Source of the DNA: Thiotrichaceae bacterium
GTDB lineage: Bacteria > Pseudomonadota > Gammaproteobacteria > Thiotrichales > Thiotrichaceae
DNA length: 42,140 bases
Direction of reading: 5' to 3'
Assembly: GCA_026991755.1 (NCBI GenBank)
Contig: JALXAX010000164.1
Coordinates: forward strand, 1-42,140
Under the pieces are notes generated by a model. That model made no database searches. It worked only from the letters and a program-made list of their open reading frames with translations, and was not told the DNA's origin. Shown piece by piece: positions 1 through 7,027 of this stretch (position 1 is the stretch's first letter; every line of letters begins with the position of its first letter). The translations under genes were made by a program, and so were the position numbers.

Positions 1-95
1 CTTCCAAAGTCTAATTGCATAGCTCTACTCAAATGAATCGATTGGGGTTGAAGTGATTATACTAATTTTTGGGAGGTTAATCAGAGTTTCCTTAA

Positions 96-162
96 GGAAG
101 CTCTGAACAAGTCATGAGCGGTTTTCTCGACGCTGAAATTCCACCCGACTTAATCAGCTTCC
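96..162. repeat. MITE-like inverted repeat, family A, copy 1
   Basis: The left end GGAAGCTCTGAACAAGTC (96-113) is matched in inverted orientation by GACTTAATCAGCTTCC (147-162), around a core of about 33 bp. A second copy lies at 10275-10343; the stretch from GAACAAGTC through the ATGAGCGG core to TTCTCGAC is identical in both. No transposase is nearby, so it reads as a non-autonomous element or the remnant of an insertion sequence. Confidence 0.7.
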
Positions 163-179
163 TAAATAAACATCTCCTC

Positions 180-228
180 TTGCAACTTGGATGATCATCT
201 GAAATACTATTTAAGATGATCGTCTTAA
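180..228 (+). promoter_or_regulatory. Putative promoter with two TetR-type operators
   Basis: The sequence GATGATCATCT (190-200) recurs as GATGATCGTCT (215-225), so the centres are 25 bp apart. The second lies in an 18-bp near-palindrome TTAAGATGATCGTCTTAA (211-228, two mismatched positions). A weak promoter can be drawn with TTGCAA (180-185) and TACTAT (205-210); its spacer, 19 bp, is longer than ideal. The first palindrome would then sit between -35 and -10 and the second just after -10, a repressing layout. The most likely ligand is the TetR protein encoded at 1345; that link is an inference. Confidence 0.5.
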
Positions 229-242
229 AATAAAGGTGTAAA

Positions 243-1253
243 ATGAAAACGATATTAGTAACGGGAGCAAACGGTTTTATTGGAAGTCATGTGCTTACTT
301 ATTTATCAAATCAACCTAATGAAAAAATTAGACTTATCGCAGCTTGCCGAAATAGACACAAGTTACCAGCAGGTTATTCGGGTGAGGTTCGTGAAGGTGA
401 TTTACGCGACAACCAGTATTTATCGATGTTATTAAATGATGTCGATATTATCGTCAATGGGATGGCATGGTCATCTCTGTGGGGAAATATTAAATATTCA
501 CGAGAACTATTTTATGAACCCAACATAAAGCTTATCGATCAATATCTGATGAGTAATGCTAGTCAATTTGTAAATATTAGTACAACAGCTGCAGCCGCTC
601 CTGACCACTCATTTGATCCAATGTCTGAGGGCATTCCTAGAGCTTTTTGGCCTCATTTAGTCAACGTGATTCATATCGAAAACTATCTAAAGAGATGTGC
701 AACCGATAATAAAAAAGTGGTCAATATGCGTTTAGGTATCTTTGCAGGTGAGCGTTATGCCTTGGGTGTGTTACCTATTTTGATACCACGCTTAAAAACT
801 CATTTAGTCCCTTGGGTAAAGGGTGGAAAAACACATTTAGCTATTACAGATGGAAGAGACTTAGGGATGGGAGTAGGTCTTGCGGCACTGAAAAATTCAA
901 CAACAGCTTATAATGCTTACAATATTGTGGGTAAAGAAATCCCTACTGTGCGTGAAGTTATTCTGTTTTTGCATGACGAATATGGTTATCCGAAGCCTCA
1001 CTTTAGCGTACCTTTTGCCATTGCTTATCCATTTGCGTGGATGATGGAAAAACTGGATGTTATTGTGCCATGGGAACCTTTAATTGTGCGTAGTATTGTA
1101 CATTTATTGGAAGATACTCATGTCAATAATGATAAGGCAATAGAAGAGCTTGGTTATAAACCTCAATATGACTGGCGCGAGACAATTCGACTGCAACTAG
1201 CTGAAATGAGTGCTAAGCAAGACAAACCAATGAGCATGGCTAAGCCTGTTTAA
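243..1253 (+). CDS. NAD(P)-binding SDR-family epimerase/dehydratase-like protein
   Basis: This is a 336-residue extended short-chain dehydrogenase-like protein. The N-terminus has a Rossmann nucleotide-binding motif, TGANGFIGSH (residues 7-16), followed by an acidic-residue region typical of these proteins, and the NIST segment (111-114) matches the usual serine/threonine strand. Where extended SDRs carry YxxxKxxxE the protein reads HLVNVIHIE (138-146): the final Glu is kept, but the catalytic Tyr and Lys are His and Val. It may therefore bind a nucleotide without classical oxidoreductase chemistry, or use altered chemistry. The start follows AAAGGTG at good spacing. The TetR gene follows 91 bp downstream on the same strand, so the two probably share the operator-bearing promoter. 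The substrate is unknown. Confidence 0.8.
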   Translation: MKTILVTGANGFIGSHVLTYLSNQPNEKIRLIAACRNRHKLPAGYSGEVREGDLRDNQYLSMLLNDVDIIVNGMAWSSLWGNIKYSRELFYEPNIKLIDQYLMSNASQFVNISTTAAAAPDHSFDPMSEGIPRAFWPHLVNVIHIENYLKRCATDNKKVVNMRLGIFAGERYALGVLPILIPRLKTHLVPWVKGGKTHLAITDGRDLGMGVGLAALKNSTTAYNAYNIVGKEIPTVREVILFLHDEYGYPKPHFSVPFAIAYPFAWMMEKLDVIVPWEPLIVRSIVHLLEDTHVNNDKAIEELGYKPQYDWRETIRLQLAEMSAKQDKPMSMAKPV

Positions 1254-1344
1254 CCTCTGATTAAGCCTTCAAGACTCTGTGGACTAAAGTTGATATCTCT
1301 GTTACATATTGTGCTAAGACAGGATTTCAAGGTATGGTTAGCCA

Positions 1345-1941
1345 ATGGCAAGACGAGAAAAAACAACACAGGTTCGCGAACAGATTGTTAAAAGGACAGA
1401 TGATCTTCTCTATAAGAAAGGCTTCAATTTAATGTCATTTACTGATATTGCTGAAGTTGCTGATGTACCGCGTGGTAACATTTATTACTACTTCAAAACT
1501 AAAGATGACGTACTAAAAGCGGTAATAGAATACCGAATTGAAGGTATGAAACAGATGTTAACAGAGTGGGAAACTAACTACCCGACCCCTCTACAACGTT
1601 TAAAACGTTATGCCCAAATCCCTCTTAACGAGAAACAGCGTGTCATTGAATATGGCTGCCCCATGGGGACTTTAAACTCAGAATTGGGAAAGTCTCAAAC
1701 CTCTTTACAGCACTTAGCCAAGCAACAGATGGATATCTTCAATAACTGGCTAACTAAACAGTTTACCTTGCTGATTGCAGACCAGGGATCTAACCAATCT
1801 GCAGCAGAATTGGCAGAACATCTACTCATTCTTACACAAGGAATGAGTGTGATTTCGCATATTTATAAGGATGAGTCTATCCTGTTAAGAGAGGTTCAAA
1901 ACATAGAAAAATGGTTAGATAGCTGCGTAGCGACTGTATAA
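1345..1941 (+). CDS. TetR/AcrR-family transcriptional regulator
   Basis: A 198-residue TetR-family repressor. Residues about 8-55 form the helix-turn-helix domain, with the family signature FTDIAEVADVPRGNIYYYFKT, followed by an all-helical ligand-binding C-terminal domain containing a CPMGTL segment seen in several TetR subfamilies. The start is preceded by AAGG. It lies downstream of the SDR-like gene in the same orientation and probably controls that gene and itself through the palindromes at 190-228. Its last 27 bp overlap the end of the convergent gene at 1915-2352. The effector is unknown. Confidence 0.9.
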   Translation: MARREKTTQVREQIVKRTDDLLYKKGFNLMSFTDIAEVADVPRGNIYYYFKTKDDVLKAVIEYRIEGMKQMLTEWETNYPTPLQRLKRYAQIPLNEKQRVIEYGCPMGTLNSELGKSQTSLQHLAKQQMDIFNNWLTKQFTLLIADQGSNQSAAELAEHLLILTQGMSVISHIYKDESILLREVQNIEKWLDSCVATV

Positions 1942-2352
1942 CTTTGAAGCTATAAAAGAGGCAACCACTAACTCTATCCAACTTAGCGGCAATGTAATCA
2001 GCAACAGAGCGCCTTTAGCTAATCCCATATTCACCATTGCCACCCAGAATAATACAAAGAGTAGTGCCCACGAAAGAGTGCCTGAAATAATAATAGATCG
2101 AAACCTATTGCCAAACTTTTGTGCGTAAAGCCAGAAGATGAAAACAGTTAGCCCTGTTAACAATGTATCCCACGCTCCCCATATTGAGAAAACCGTTAAA
2201 TTCATAGGAGCTACATTACTGATTTCACTTAAGAATGAGCGCATCTCAGGCATTACAAAGACAAAGTATCTAAACACCTCAGATATATTTATCCAAATAC
2301 TTGTTAACAAAGTGGTAACAACAAATTCTTTCCAACTAAAATAGCTATTCAT
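1915..2352 (-). CDS. Small multi-pass membrane protein of unknown function
   Basis: A 145-residue hydrophobic protein with about four predicted membrane helices (near residues 8-33, 50-75, 85-108 and 112-138). I do not recognise the family. It lies 48 bp downstream of the TetR gene at 2401-2988 in the same orientation, so the pair is probably one transcript and the membrane protein may be under that regulator's control. The 3' end overlaps the convergent TetR gene by 27 bp. The reading frame is supported by consistent hydrophobic segments and a clear stop, not by homology. Confidence 0.7.
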   Translation of the reverse strand: MNSYFSWKEFVVTTLLTSIWINISEVFRYFVFVMPEMRSFLSEISNVAPMNLTVFSIWGAWDTLLTGLTVFIFWLYAQKFGNRFRSIIISGTLSWALLFVLFWVAMVNMGLAKGALLLITLPLSWIELVVASFIASKLYSRYAAI

Positions 2353-2400
2353 AACAATCTCTTATTTTATAGTGATTGCTATATTATAGGTATTGGTAAG

Positions 2401-2988
2401 TTATAATTCCAGCTTGTTTAACATGGAAAGCGTTGATTGTTTAAGCACATCACTAGAATAGTCTAAGCGGCTTAGCACTAGTAAACCTTGATAGCTCATC
2501 AGCAAGGTTGAAGCTGTTTCTTCTAATTCATCATCTGTACGAATAGGTTGATTGTCATTAGCTCTCACCAACTCGTGATGAAATGCACTTTTTATCATGT
2601 CCAGTCCTTGCTGAATTTTTCTAGAGGCTTCAGGGATTGAGACTCCAAGCTCTGTCGCTGTATTTGTTAGCAAGCAGCCTATTTTTACATCATCGGGTTT
2701 TGCTTGCTCAATGACTGATAAGAAAAAACTTTTGATATTTTCAATTGGGGTGGACGGGCTTTTTAAATATTGATTAATTCTTTGTTCAACCACCTGTATT
2801 AGATAGTGATCGATGGTTTTTAAGAAAAGGGATTCTTTACTTCCATAGGCATGGTAAATACTGGGTGCGGTGATATTAAGAGCTTTTTCCAAGTCTTTAA
2901 TTGATGTGTTGCCGTATCCTTTTTCCCAAAACAGGGGCATCGATTTATTTAATAAATCGGTATTATTATATTTGCGTGGTCTTGGCAT
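2401..2988 (-). CDS. TetR/AcrR-family transcriptional regulator
   Basis: A 195-residue TetR-family regulator, unrelated in detail to the one at 1345. Residues about 8-54 carry the helix-turn-helix domain (NTSIKDLEKALNITAPSIYHAYGSKESLF), and the protein starts with the basic MPRPRKY stretch common in this family. The C-terminal domain has the GCLLTNTATELG segment typical of the AcrR/NemR-like branch. A start-proximal AAGGTG sits upstream on the minus strand. It is the first gene of a likely two-gene unit with the membrane protein at 1915. Confidence 0.9.
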   Translation of the reverse strand: MPRPRKYNNTDLLNKSMPLFWEKGYGNTSIKDLEKALNITAPSIYHAYGSKESLFLKTIDHYLIQVVEQRINQYLKSPSTPIENIKSFFLSVIEQAKPDDVKIGCLLTNTATELGVSIPEASRKIQQGLDMIKSAFHHELVRANDNQPIRTDDELEETASTLLMSYQGLLVLSRLDYSSDVLKQSTLSMLNKLEL

Positions 2989-3046
2989 TATTTCACCTTA
3001 AAACTATCCATATCATACTACTCCAGCAATATCGGTTTGATGAGTA

Positions 3047-3202
3047 CTAGTTAAAAATGTCAGTATATTGAAAGACAAGGTTGTAGGCTGGCGGTGACGA
3101 AGGAACCCAACAAACACTGTTGTGTTGGGCTTCGTGCCTCAGCACCAACCTACAGGTTAACTTCTTACAGATATAGTCATTTTAAACGGATTGATGTACT
3201 AG
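3047..3202. repeat. Family G palindrome interrupted by another repeat
   Basis: The right half CATTTTAAACGGATTGATG...TACTAG (3178-3202) closely matches the right half of the 63-bp palindrome at 40209-40271. A degenerate left half, CTAGTTAAAAATGTC, lies at 3047-3061. In the intact copy the halves are separated by about 6 bp; here the GTAGG...CCTAC element plus flanks separates them. Confidence 0.5.
3082..3154. repeat. GTAGG...CCTAC palindromic repeat, family B, copy 1
   Basis: An imperfect inverted repeat runs from TGTAGGCTGGCGG to CACCAACCTACA, with an inner pair AACCCAACA / TGTTGGG around the centre. The minus strand reads TGTAGGTTGGTGCTGAGGC, a type of intergenic repeat I recognise from many proteobacterial genomes. 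A related copy lies at 31600-31668. Confidence 0.65.
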
Positions 3203-3454
3203 CTACTATAAGACCTTTACAGGAAAGAATTAGCAATAGGAAAATGAGTGTAGGTCTTACTAAAACCTGAATCCATGACTTCACTATAGAACAGAACTCA
3301 GGCTATTGATTCATCGAGGATCAGGTAAAAATTAGCACGATAAGAACGAATTATAAACCAACTATAGGTACTCTATTTAACCTATTAATCGTAGCTAAAG
3401 CCAATCATTGTTAGAGTCTAAACAAATAATAAAAGTAACTACTCAGCGTAATCC

Positions 3455-3622
3455 GTAACTGCTCGGATTGCCCTCTATTTTGTTCATGAGCAAGGCAAAG
3501 CGCGCAGTTTATAAGCGTAAATGAGCACTTTCAAAGCTACCGCGTCCTGTTTTCGCTCCTCACCTACATCCCTGTAGGCGACACAGCTAATGGGCAAAAC
3601 AGAAGGTAAGCTGAGCAGTTAC
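3455..3622. repeat. MITE-like element, family C
   Basis: The ends are imperfect inverted repeats of about 30 bp: GTAACTGCTCGGATTGCCC at the left, and at the right a sequence whose complement reads GTAACTGCTCAGCTTACC, with both arms continuing into TCT-TTTTG. The 168-bp interior has a small hairpin (TACA-TCCC-TGTAGG near 3574-3588) and no coding capacity. A solo end related to it lies at 12580-12617 beside leuD. Confidence 0.6.
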
Positions 3623-3664
3623 CAATAAAGAGGCTTATGCTTCAATAACAAACAGGGTTCAACT

Positions 3665-5056
3665 ATGTCATTAAAAACACTTTCTCGCGGTTTTCCTATA
3701 GCACTTATCTTTATCGCTATCATTTTCCTCTACTTTCTATTCTCACGTTCAATTTTCTATGCGGAGCCTGGTTTTGTTTATCATGTACGTACGGTTACAG
3801 GATCAGAAGAAGTAGTAAATGATGTAGGTTATCAATTTTATCCCTTTGGTCGCTGGAACTCATGGAAGCGCGCAATGACCGTGCAAGCCGTTATTGGTAG
3901 CAATGAAAATATTGATAATGCCGAAAGTGAAGGTACATCAACTTCTGCCAGTTTGCCTCCGCTTAATATCATGTTTTTAGATCAGGTAGATGCTCACGCA
4001 CAAGCAACTGTACGCTTTTCGATGCCAACAGATCGTGAAAGCTTTCTTCGTTTAGCACATGAATATCGTAGTCCTACTAACTTATTAAGAACGGCACTCA
4101 TTCCTGCTTTTAAAGAAACGTTACAAGCAACGGCTTCGTTGATGAGTGCTGAAGATTATTATTCAGGTAGCCGAACCGCTTTCAACAATGAATTTGAGAA
4201 TCAAATGACTAATGGGGTCTATCTGATTAAGCGAGAGGAAGTTTCTCGTCGTACACTTCGTAGATCAACCTCAAGTGCTAACGCGACTCTAGGGAAAGAT
4301 CAGGCTGAATACGGTGATGACCACAAGATCTCTTTCGAAGTCAGAAAAGTATTGGATGACACGGGAGCACCTATTCGTAAGAAACAGCGTTTTATCGACT
4401 TTTCAATCGCAGTGGTTGAAGCAAGAATCACCGATATGCAGCCTAATAAACGTTTTATCGAGCGTATGCAACTTAAACAAAAAGCCTCAGCAGATCGTGC
4501 GATTGCTAGAGAGCAACGTGTACAAGAACAAGAGCAGCGTTTGCTGGTGATTGCACGTGGCGAGCGAGAAGTAGCCCAACGTCAGGCTGAAGCTAAAGTT
4601 GATCAAATCCAGAAGACTACTGAAGCTGAAACAGATAAACAATTAGCGTTGACCAACGCTCAAAAGTTTAAAGAGCAAGCGGTTATCGAAAAGGAAACCG
4701 CAGAAATCAACCTAGAAAAAGCGCAGGTAGAAGCCAAAACCCAGCGCACTCTGGCCGAAGCAGAAGCTTATGAGAAACGTGTTTTACTGGAAGCTGATAA
4801 TGCATTAGCCGCTAAGCTTAATGCTGAAATTAAGATTCAGGAATTATGGGCTGGCGCTTTTGCTAAACGCCAAGTTCCTACAACTGTTTTTGGTGGCTCA
4901 TCAGGTGCTAACAGTACACCTGTTGGCTCTGACAGTGAAGTTCGCTCATTTATGCAAATGCTTACTTTAGATGCAGCCAAACGACTAAGCTATGAACGTG
5001 ATGTGAAAACTGAAGGACTTAAGAGAGTGGATACTATTAAGGCTGTAAGTAAATAA
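3665..5056 (+). CDS. SPFH/band 7 domain membrane protein
   Basis: A 463-residue protein with one N-terminal membrane helix (about residues 10-29), then an SPFH (stomatin/prohibitin/flotillin/HflKC) domain (about 30-270, beginning YAEPGFVYHVRTV), a long charged Ala/Glu/Gln/Lys-rich coiled coil (about 275-395) and a short tail. SPFH proteins assemble ring-like scaffolds in membranes; this one is longer than HflC and has no NfeD or FtsH neighbour, so its partner is unknown. The start has only a weak AGGG upstream. It appears monocistronic: the next gene is on the other strand. Confidence 0.85.
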   Translation: MSLKTLSRGFPIALIFIAIIFLYFLFSRSIFYAEPGFVYHVRTVTGSEEVVNDVGYQFYPFGRWNSWKRAMTVQAVIGSNENIDNAESEGTSTSASLPPLNIMFLDQVDAHAQATVRFSMPTDRESFLRLAHEYRSPTNLLRTALIPAFKETLQATASLMSAEDYYSGSRTAFNNEFENQMTNGVYLIKREEVSRRTLRRSTSSANATLGKDQAEYGDDHKISFEVRKVLDDTGAPIRKKQRFIDFSIAVVEARITDMQPNKRFIERMQLKQKASADRAIAREQRVQEQEQRLLVIARGEREVAQRQAEAKVDQIQKTTEAETDKQLALTNAQKFKEQAVIEKETAEINLEKAQVEAKTQRTLAEAEAYEKRVLLEADNALAAKLNAEIKIQELWAGAFAKRQVPTTVFGGSSGANSTPVGSDSEVRSFMQMLTLDAAKRLSYERDVKTEGLKRVDTIKAVSK

Positions 5057-5103
5057 TCACTCTGTTGTGAAGCTTTTTGGTATGACAGTGCAGAGCATGA
5101 CAG

Positions 5104-5778
5104 CTAGACATCGCTCCAGCGTCGTACCAAATTGGAGTAGACATTACTTACATGACGCGTTTCATCGGCTTCTGGTTGCTTATCCAGTAATATCTCACGA
5201 GCGCCTGATAGCTCATACAACAGCTCTCTTTTCGCAGGGTCTCTTATCATGCTTTGCGCCCAAATCACAGCGACTAAACGCTGACCCTGGGTAATCTCAT
5301 TCACTTGATGAAGGCTACTTGAGGGGTAGACAATCGCATCACCTGCATCTAGTTTTATTTGCTGTTCTCCAAAAGCAGTCTGGATGGTGATTTCACCACC
5401 TTGATAGGCATCTTTATCATTAAGAAAAACGGTAGTTGATACATCGGTTCTGTATTGTTGCCCATACGGTCCCATGACGGGGTTATCCACATGAAAACCG
5501 TAAGTCATGCCTTTGCCATATCTGGCATAAAATGGGGTGGATATACGGCTGGGGAATGCCGCTCTTTGATATGCTTCGTTTTGCACCAATGAGCTCATGA
5601 CAATGTTGTTAAGCTGTTGATGCAAAGGACTTTGCTGATCTAATTCCTCATTGTTTTTAACGGCTTTCGCTTCCTTACCAGCGGATAGCTTTCCATCTAC
5701 AAACTGCGCATTTTCCAGTAATTTCTGTACTACAGTAAGTTGTTGTGCATTCAGCACTTTTTTTATCGCAAGCAACAT
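5104..5778 (-). CDS. piuC: PiuC/YbiX-type Fe(II)/2-oxoglutarate-dependent dioxygenase
   Basis: A PKHD-type hydroxylase of about 224 residues, matching the family's usual length. The iron ligands are visible as HxD in YGFHVDNP and the distal His in SSSLHQVNEI, followed by the 2-oxoglutarate-binding Arg in GQRLVAV. Family members oxidise unidentified substrates and are often linked to iron uptake or TonB receptors, but no such receptor is adjacent here. I chose the ATG at 5778 because the family starts MLLxI; an upstream in-frame TTG at 5796 is less likely. The gene at 5818 is divergent, only 39 bp away, so the promoters overlap. Confidence 0.88.
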   Translation of the reverse strand: MLLAIKKVLNAQQLTVVQKLLENAQFVDGKLSAGKEAKAVKNNEELDQQSPLHQQLNNIVMSSLVQNEAYQRAAFPSRISTPFYARYGKGMTYGFHVDNPVMGPYGQQYRTDVSTTVFLNDKDAYQGGEITIQTAFGEQQIKLDAGDAIVYPSSSLHQVNEITQGQRLVAVIWAQSMIRDPAKRELLYELSGAREILLDKQPEADETRHVSNVYSNLVRRWSDV

Positions 5779-5817
5779 GTACAATATCTCATCCAAAACT
5801 TAGCCAAGAAGCTTATC

Positions 5818-6141
5818 ATGATATTAAGAATTTTTGTGGATGAACACGAGCAGCAAATCACGGTGCCTGATGAAATCTTGATGGATGCCAAGGATTTCTT
5901 TGATAGATTGGATAAAGACATGGATAACGGCTATCAAATGAGCCGTACTTGGGTTGCAAAGCCTGATCTCACACAGCGTTGTCAGATTGTTGCGAATAAG
6001 ATTCTGACGGCTTTGGAAAATGACAACCACGATACTGCCGCTCTGATGGCGGGGTATATTTTATCGCGTGTACCTAACGCTTATGCCATGCACCTTAACC
6101 TTGAAGGTGATATGACTATGTTTGATTTAGAAACTCGGTAG
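5818..6141 (+). CDS. Small conserved-looking protein of unknown function
   Basis: A 107-residue, acidic soluble protein if started at the ATG at 5818 (MILRIFVDEHEQ...). The frame stays open upstream to 5740, but that extension would run through the divergent dioxygenase start and is compositionally different, so the shorter form is preferred. The sequence is mostly helical in appearance (KDFFDRLDKDMDNGYQMSRTW, then an Ala-rich helix ending RVPNAYAMHLN). I do not recognise the family. Its last 15 bp overlap the end of truA on the other strand. Confidence 0.7.
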   Translation: MILRIFVDEHEQQITVPDEILMDAKDFFDRLDKDMDNGYQMSRTWVAKPDLTQRCQIVANKILTALENDNHDTAALMAGYILSRVPNAYAMHLNLEGDMTMFDLETR

Positions 6142-6912
6142 TCGGTATTCGTCGGGTATCTCATACTCAGCAGGGTAATGAACATGCACGAAATACAAGC
6201 CATGTGCTTTGGCAGTTGGCCCTGCCCGTTTTCGATCTTTAAGTGCTAGCAACTCTGCCATGAACTCTGCTTTCCAAGCGCCCTTGCCTACCATAATTAA
6301 TGAACCCACTATATTTCTTACCATATGGTGTAAGAAGGCATTCGCAGCAATATCCACGTAAATATAATCACCATCACGGGATACCTTTATTTCGGTAATT
6401 TCACGCCGTGCGTGTTTTGATTGGCAACTAGCCGCCTGAAAACTACTGAAATCATGCTCGCCGATCAATGCTTGTGCGGCTTGGTGCATTTCATTTTCAT
6501 CCAGTGGATCATACACCCAACTAACATGTCTATGCAGTACAGCAGGGCGAGCTTTTCGGTTTAGAATAATATATCGGTAACGACGCGAGTAAGCTGAAAA
6601 GCGTGCACTAAAATCATCCACACCTGCTGTAACCTCTTTCACCCAGCGAACTGATATGTCATCAGGGAGATGGGTATTAGCTCCAAACATCCAGGATTTT
6701 AGCGGTCTGACGACATCGGTCTCAAAATGCACCACTTGCCCAACTGCATGAACACCGCTGTCGGTACGACCTGCACAGACCACTTCAATCGGCTCATTGG
6801 CTACTTTAGAAAGTGCTTTTTCTACCTCTTCTTGCACGGATTTAGCATGGCTTAGCTTCTGCCAACCACAGTAGGGGGGTCCATCATATTCTATGCAAGC
6901 TACTATTTTCAT
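6127..6912 (-). CDS. truA: tRNA pseudouridine(38-40) synthase TruA
   Basis: A TruA of about 261 residues, the family's normal size. It converts uridines 38-40 of the tRNA anticodon stem to pseudouridine. The catalytic Asp lies in the signature AGRTDSGVHA, preceded by the typical N-terminus KIVACIEYDG-PPYCGWQ; later motifs FLHHMVRNIVGSL and GPTAKAHGLYFV match the family. The ATG at 6912 gives this standard N-terminus; an in-frame TTG at 6945 would add eleven atypical residues. The position downstream of fimV is the same as in Pseudomonas, but a terminator stands between the two here. Confidence 0.96.
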   Translation of the reverse strand: MKIVACIEYDGPPYCGWQKLSHAKSVQEEVEKALSKVANEPIEVVCAGRTDSGVHAVGQVVHFETDVVRPLKSWMFGANTHLPDDISVRWVKEVTAGVDDFSARFSAYSRRYRYIILNRKARPAVLHRHVSWVYDPLDENEMHQAAQALIGEHDFSSFQAASCQSKHARREITEIKVSRDGDYIYVDIAANAFLHHMVRNIVGSLIMVGKGAWKAEFMAELLALKDRKRAGPTAKAHGLYFVHVHYPAEYEIPDEYRLPSF

Positions 6913-6963
6913 CGGCTGATCATACTCATTTTTGGGCGTTGGCAATACTTATTTTTAAGACAC

Positions 6964-6991
6964 AAAAAAGGCTGGGAAATCCCAGCCTTCT
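6964..6991 (-). terminator. Rho-independent terminator after fimV
   Basis: A perfect 9-bp stem AAGGCTGGG / CCCAGCCTT encloses the loop AAAT. On the minus strand it is followed by a run of six T, just downstream of the fimV stop. It lies 51 bp upstream of the truA start and should limit read-through from fimV. Confidence 0.85.
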
Positions 6992-7027
6992 TATTCATCA
7001 GTTATTGCTTGTTGTTACGGCTATCTA

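Larger units (their letters stand above)
2989..3664. other. Gene-free interval filled by palindromic repeats
   Basis: No convincing coding frame is visible in these 676 bases. They hold a composite palindrome (3047-3202), in which a GTAGG...CCTAC repeat (3082-3154) is nested, and a second terminal-inverted-repeat element (3455-3622). The remainder (3203-3454) is AT-rich with no feature I can name. The promoter of the SPFH gene should lie near the right edge, after the second repeat. Confidence 0.6.

Noticed and set aside
2138-2344. Plus-strand frame opposite the small membrane protein gene.
   Set aside because: The minus-strand frame is longer, has consistent membrane helices and sits in a plausible unit with the TetR gene.
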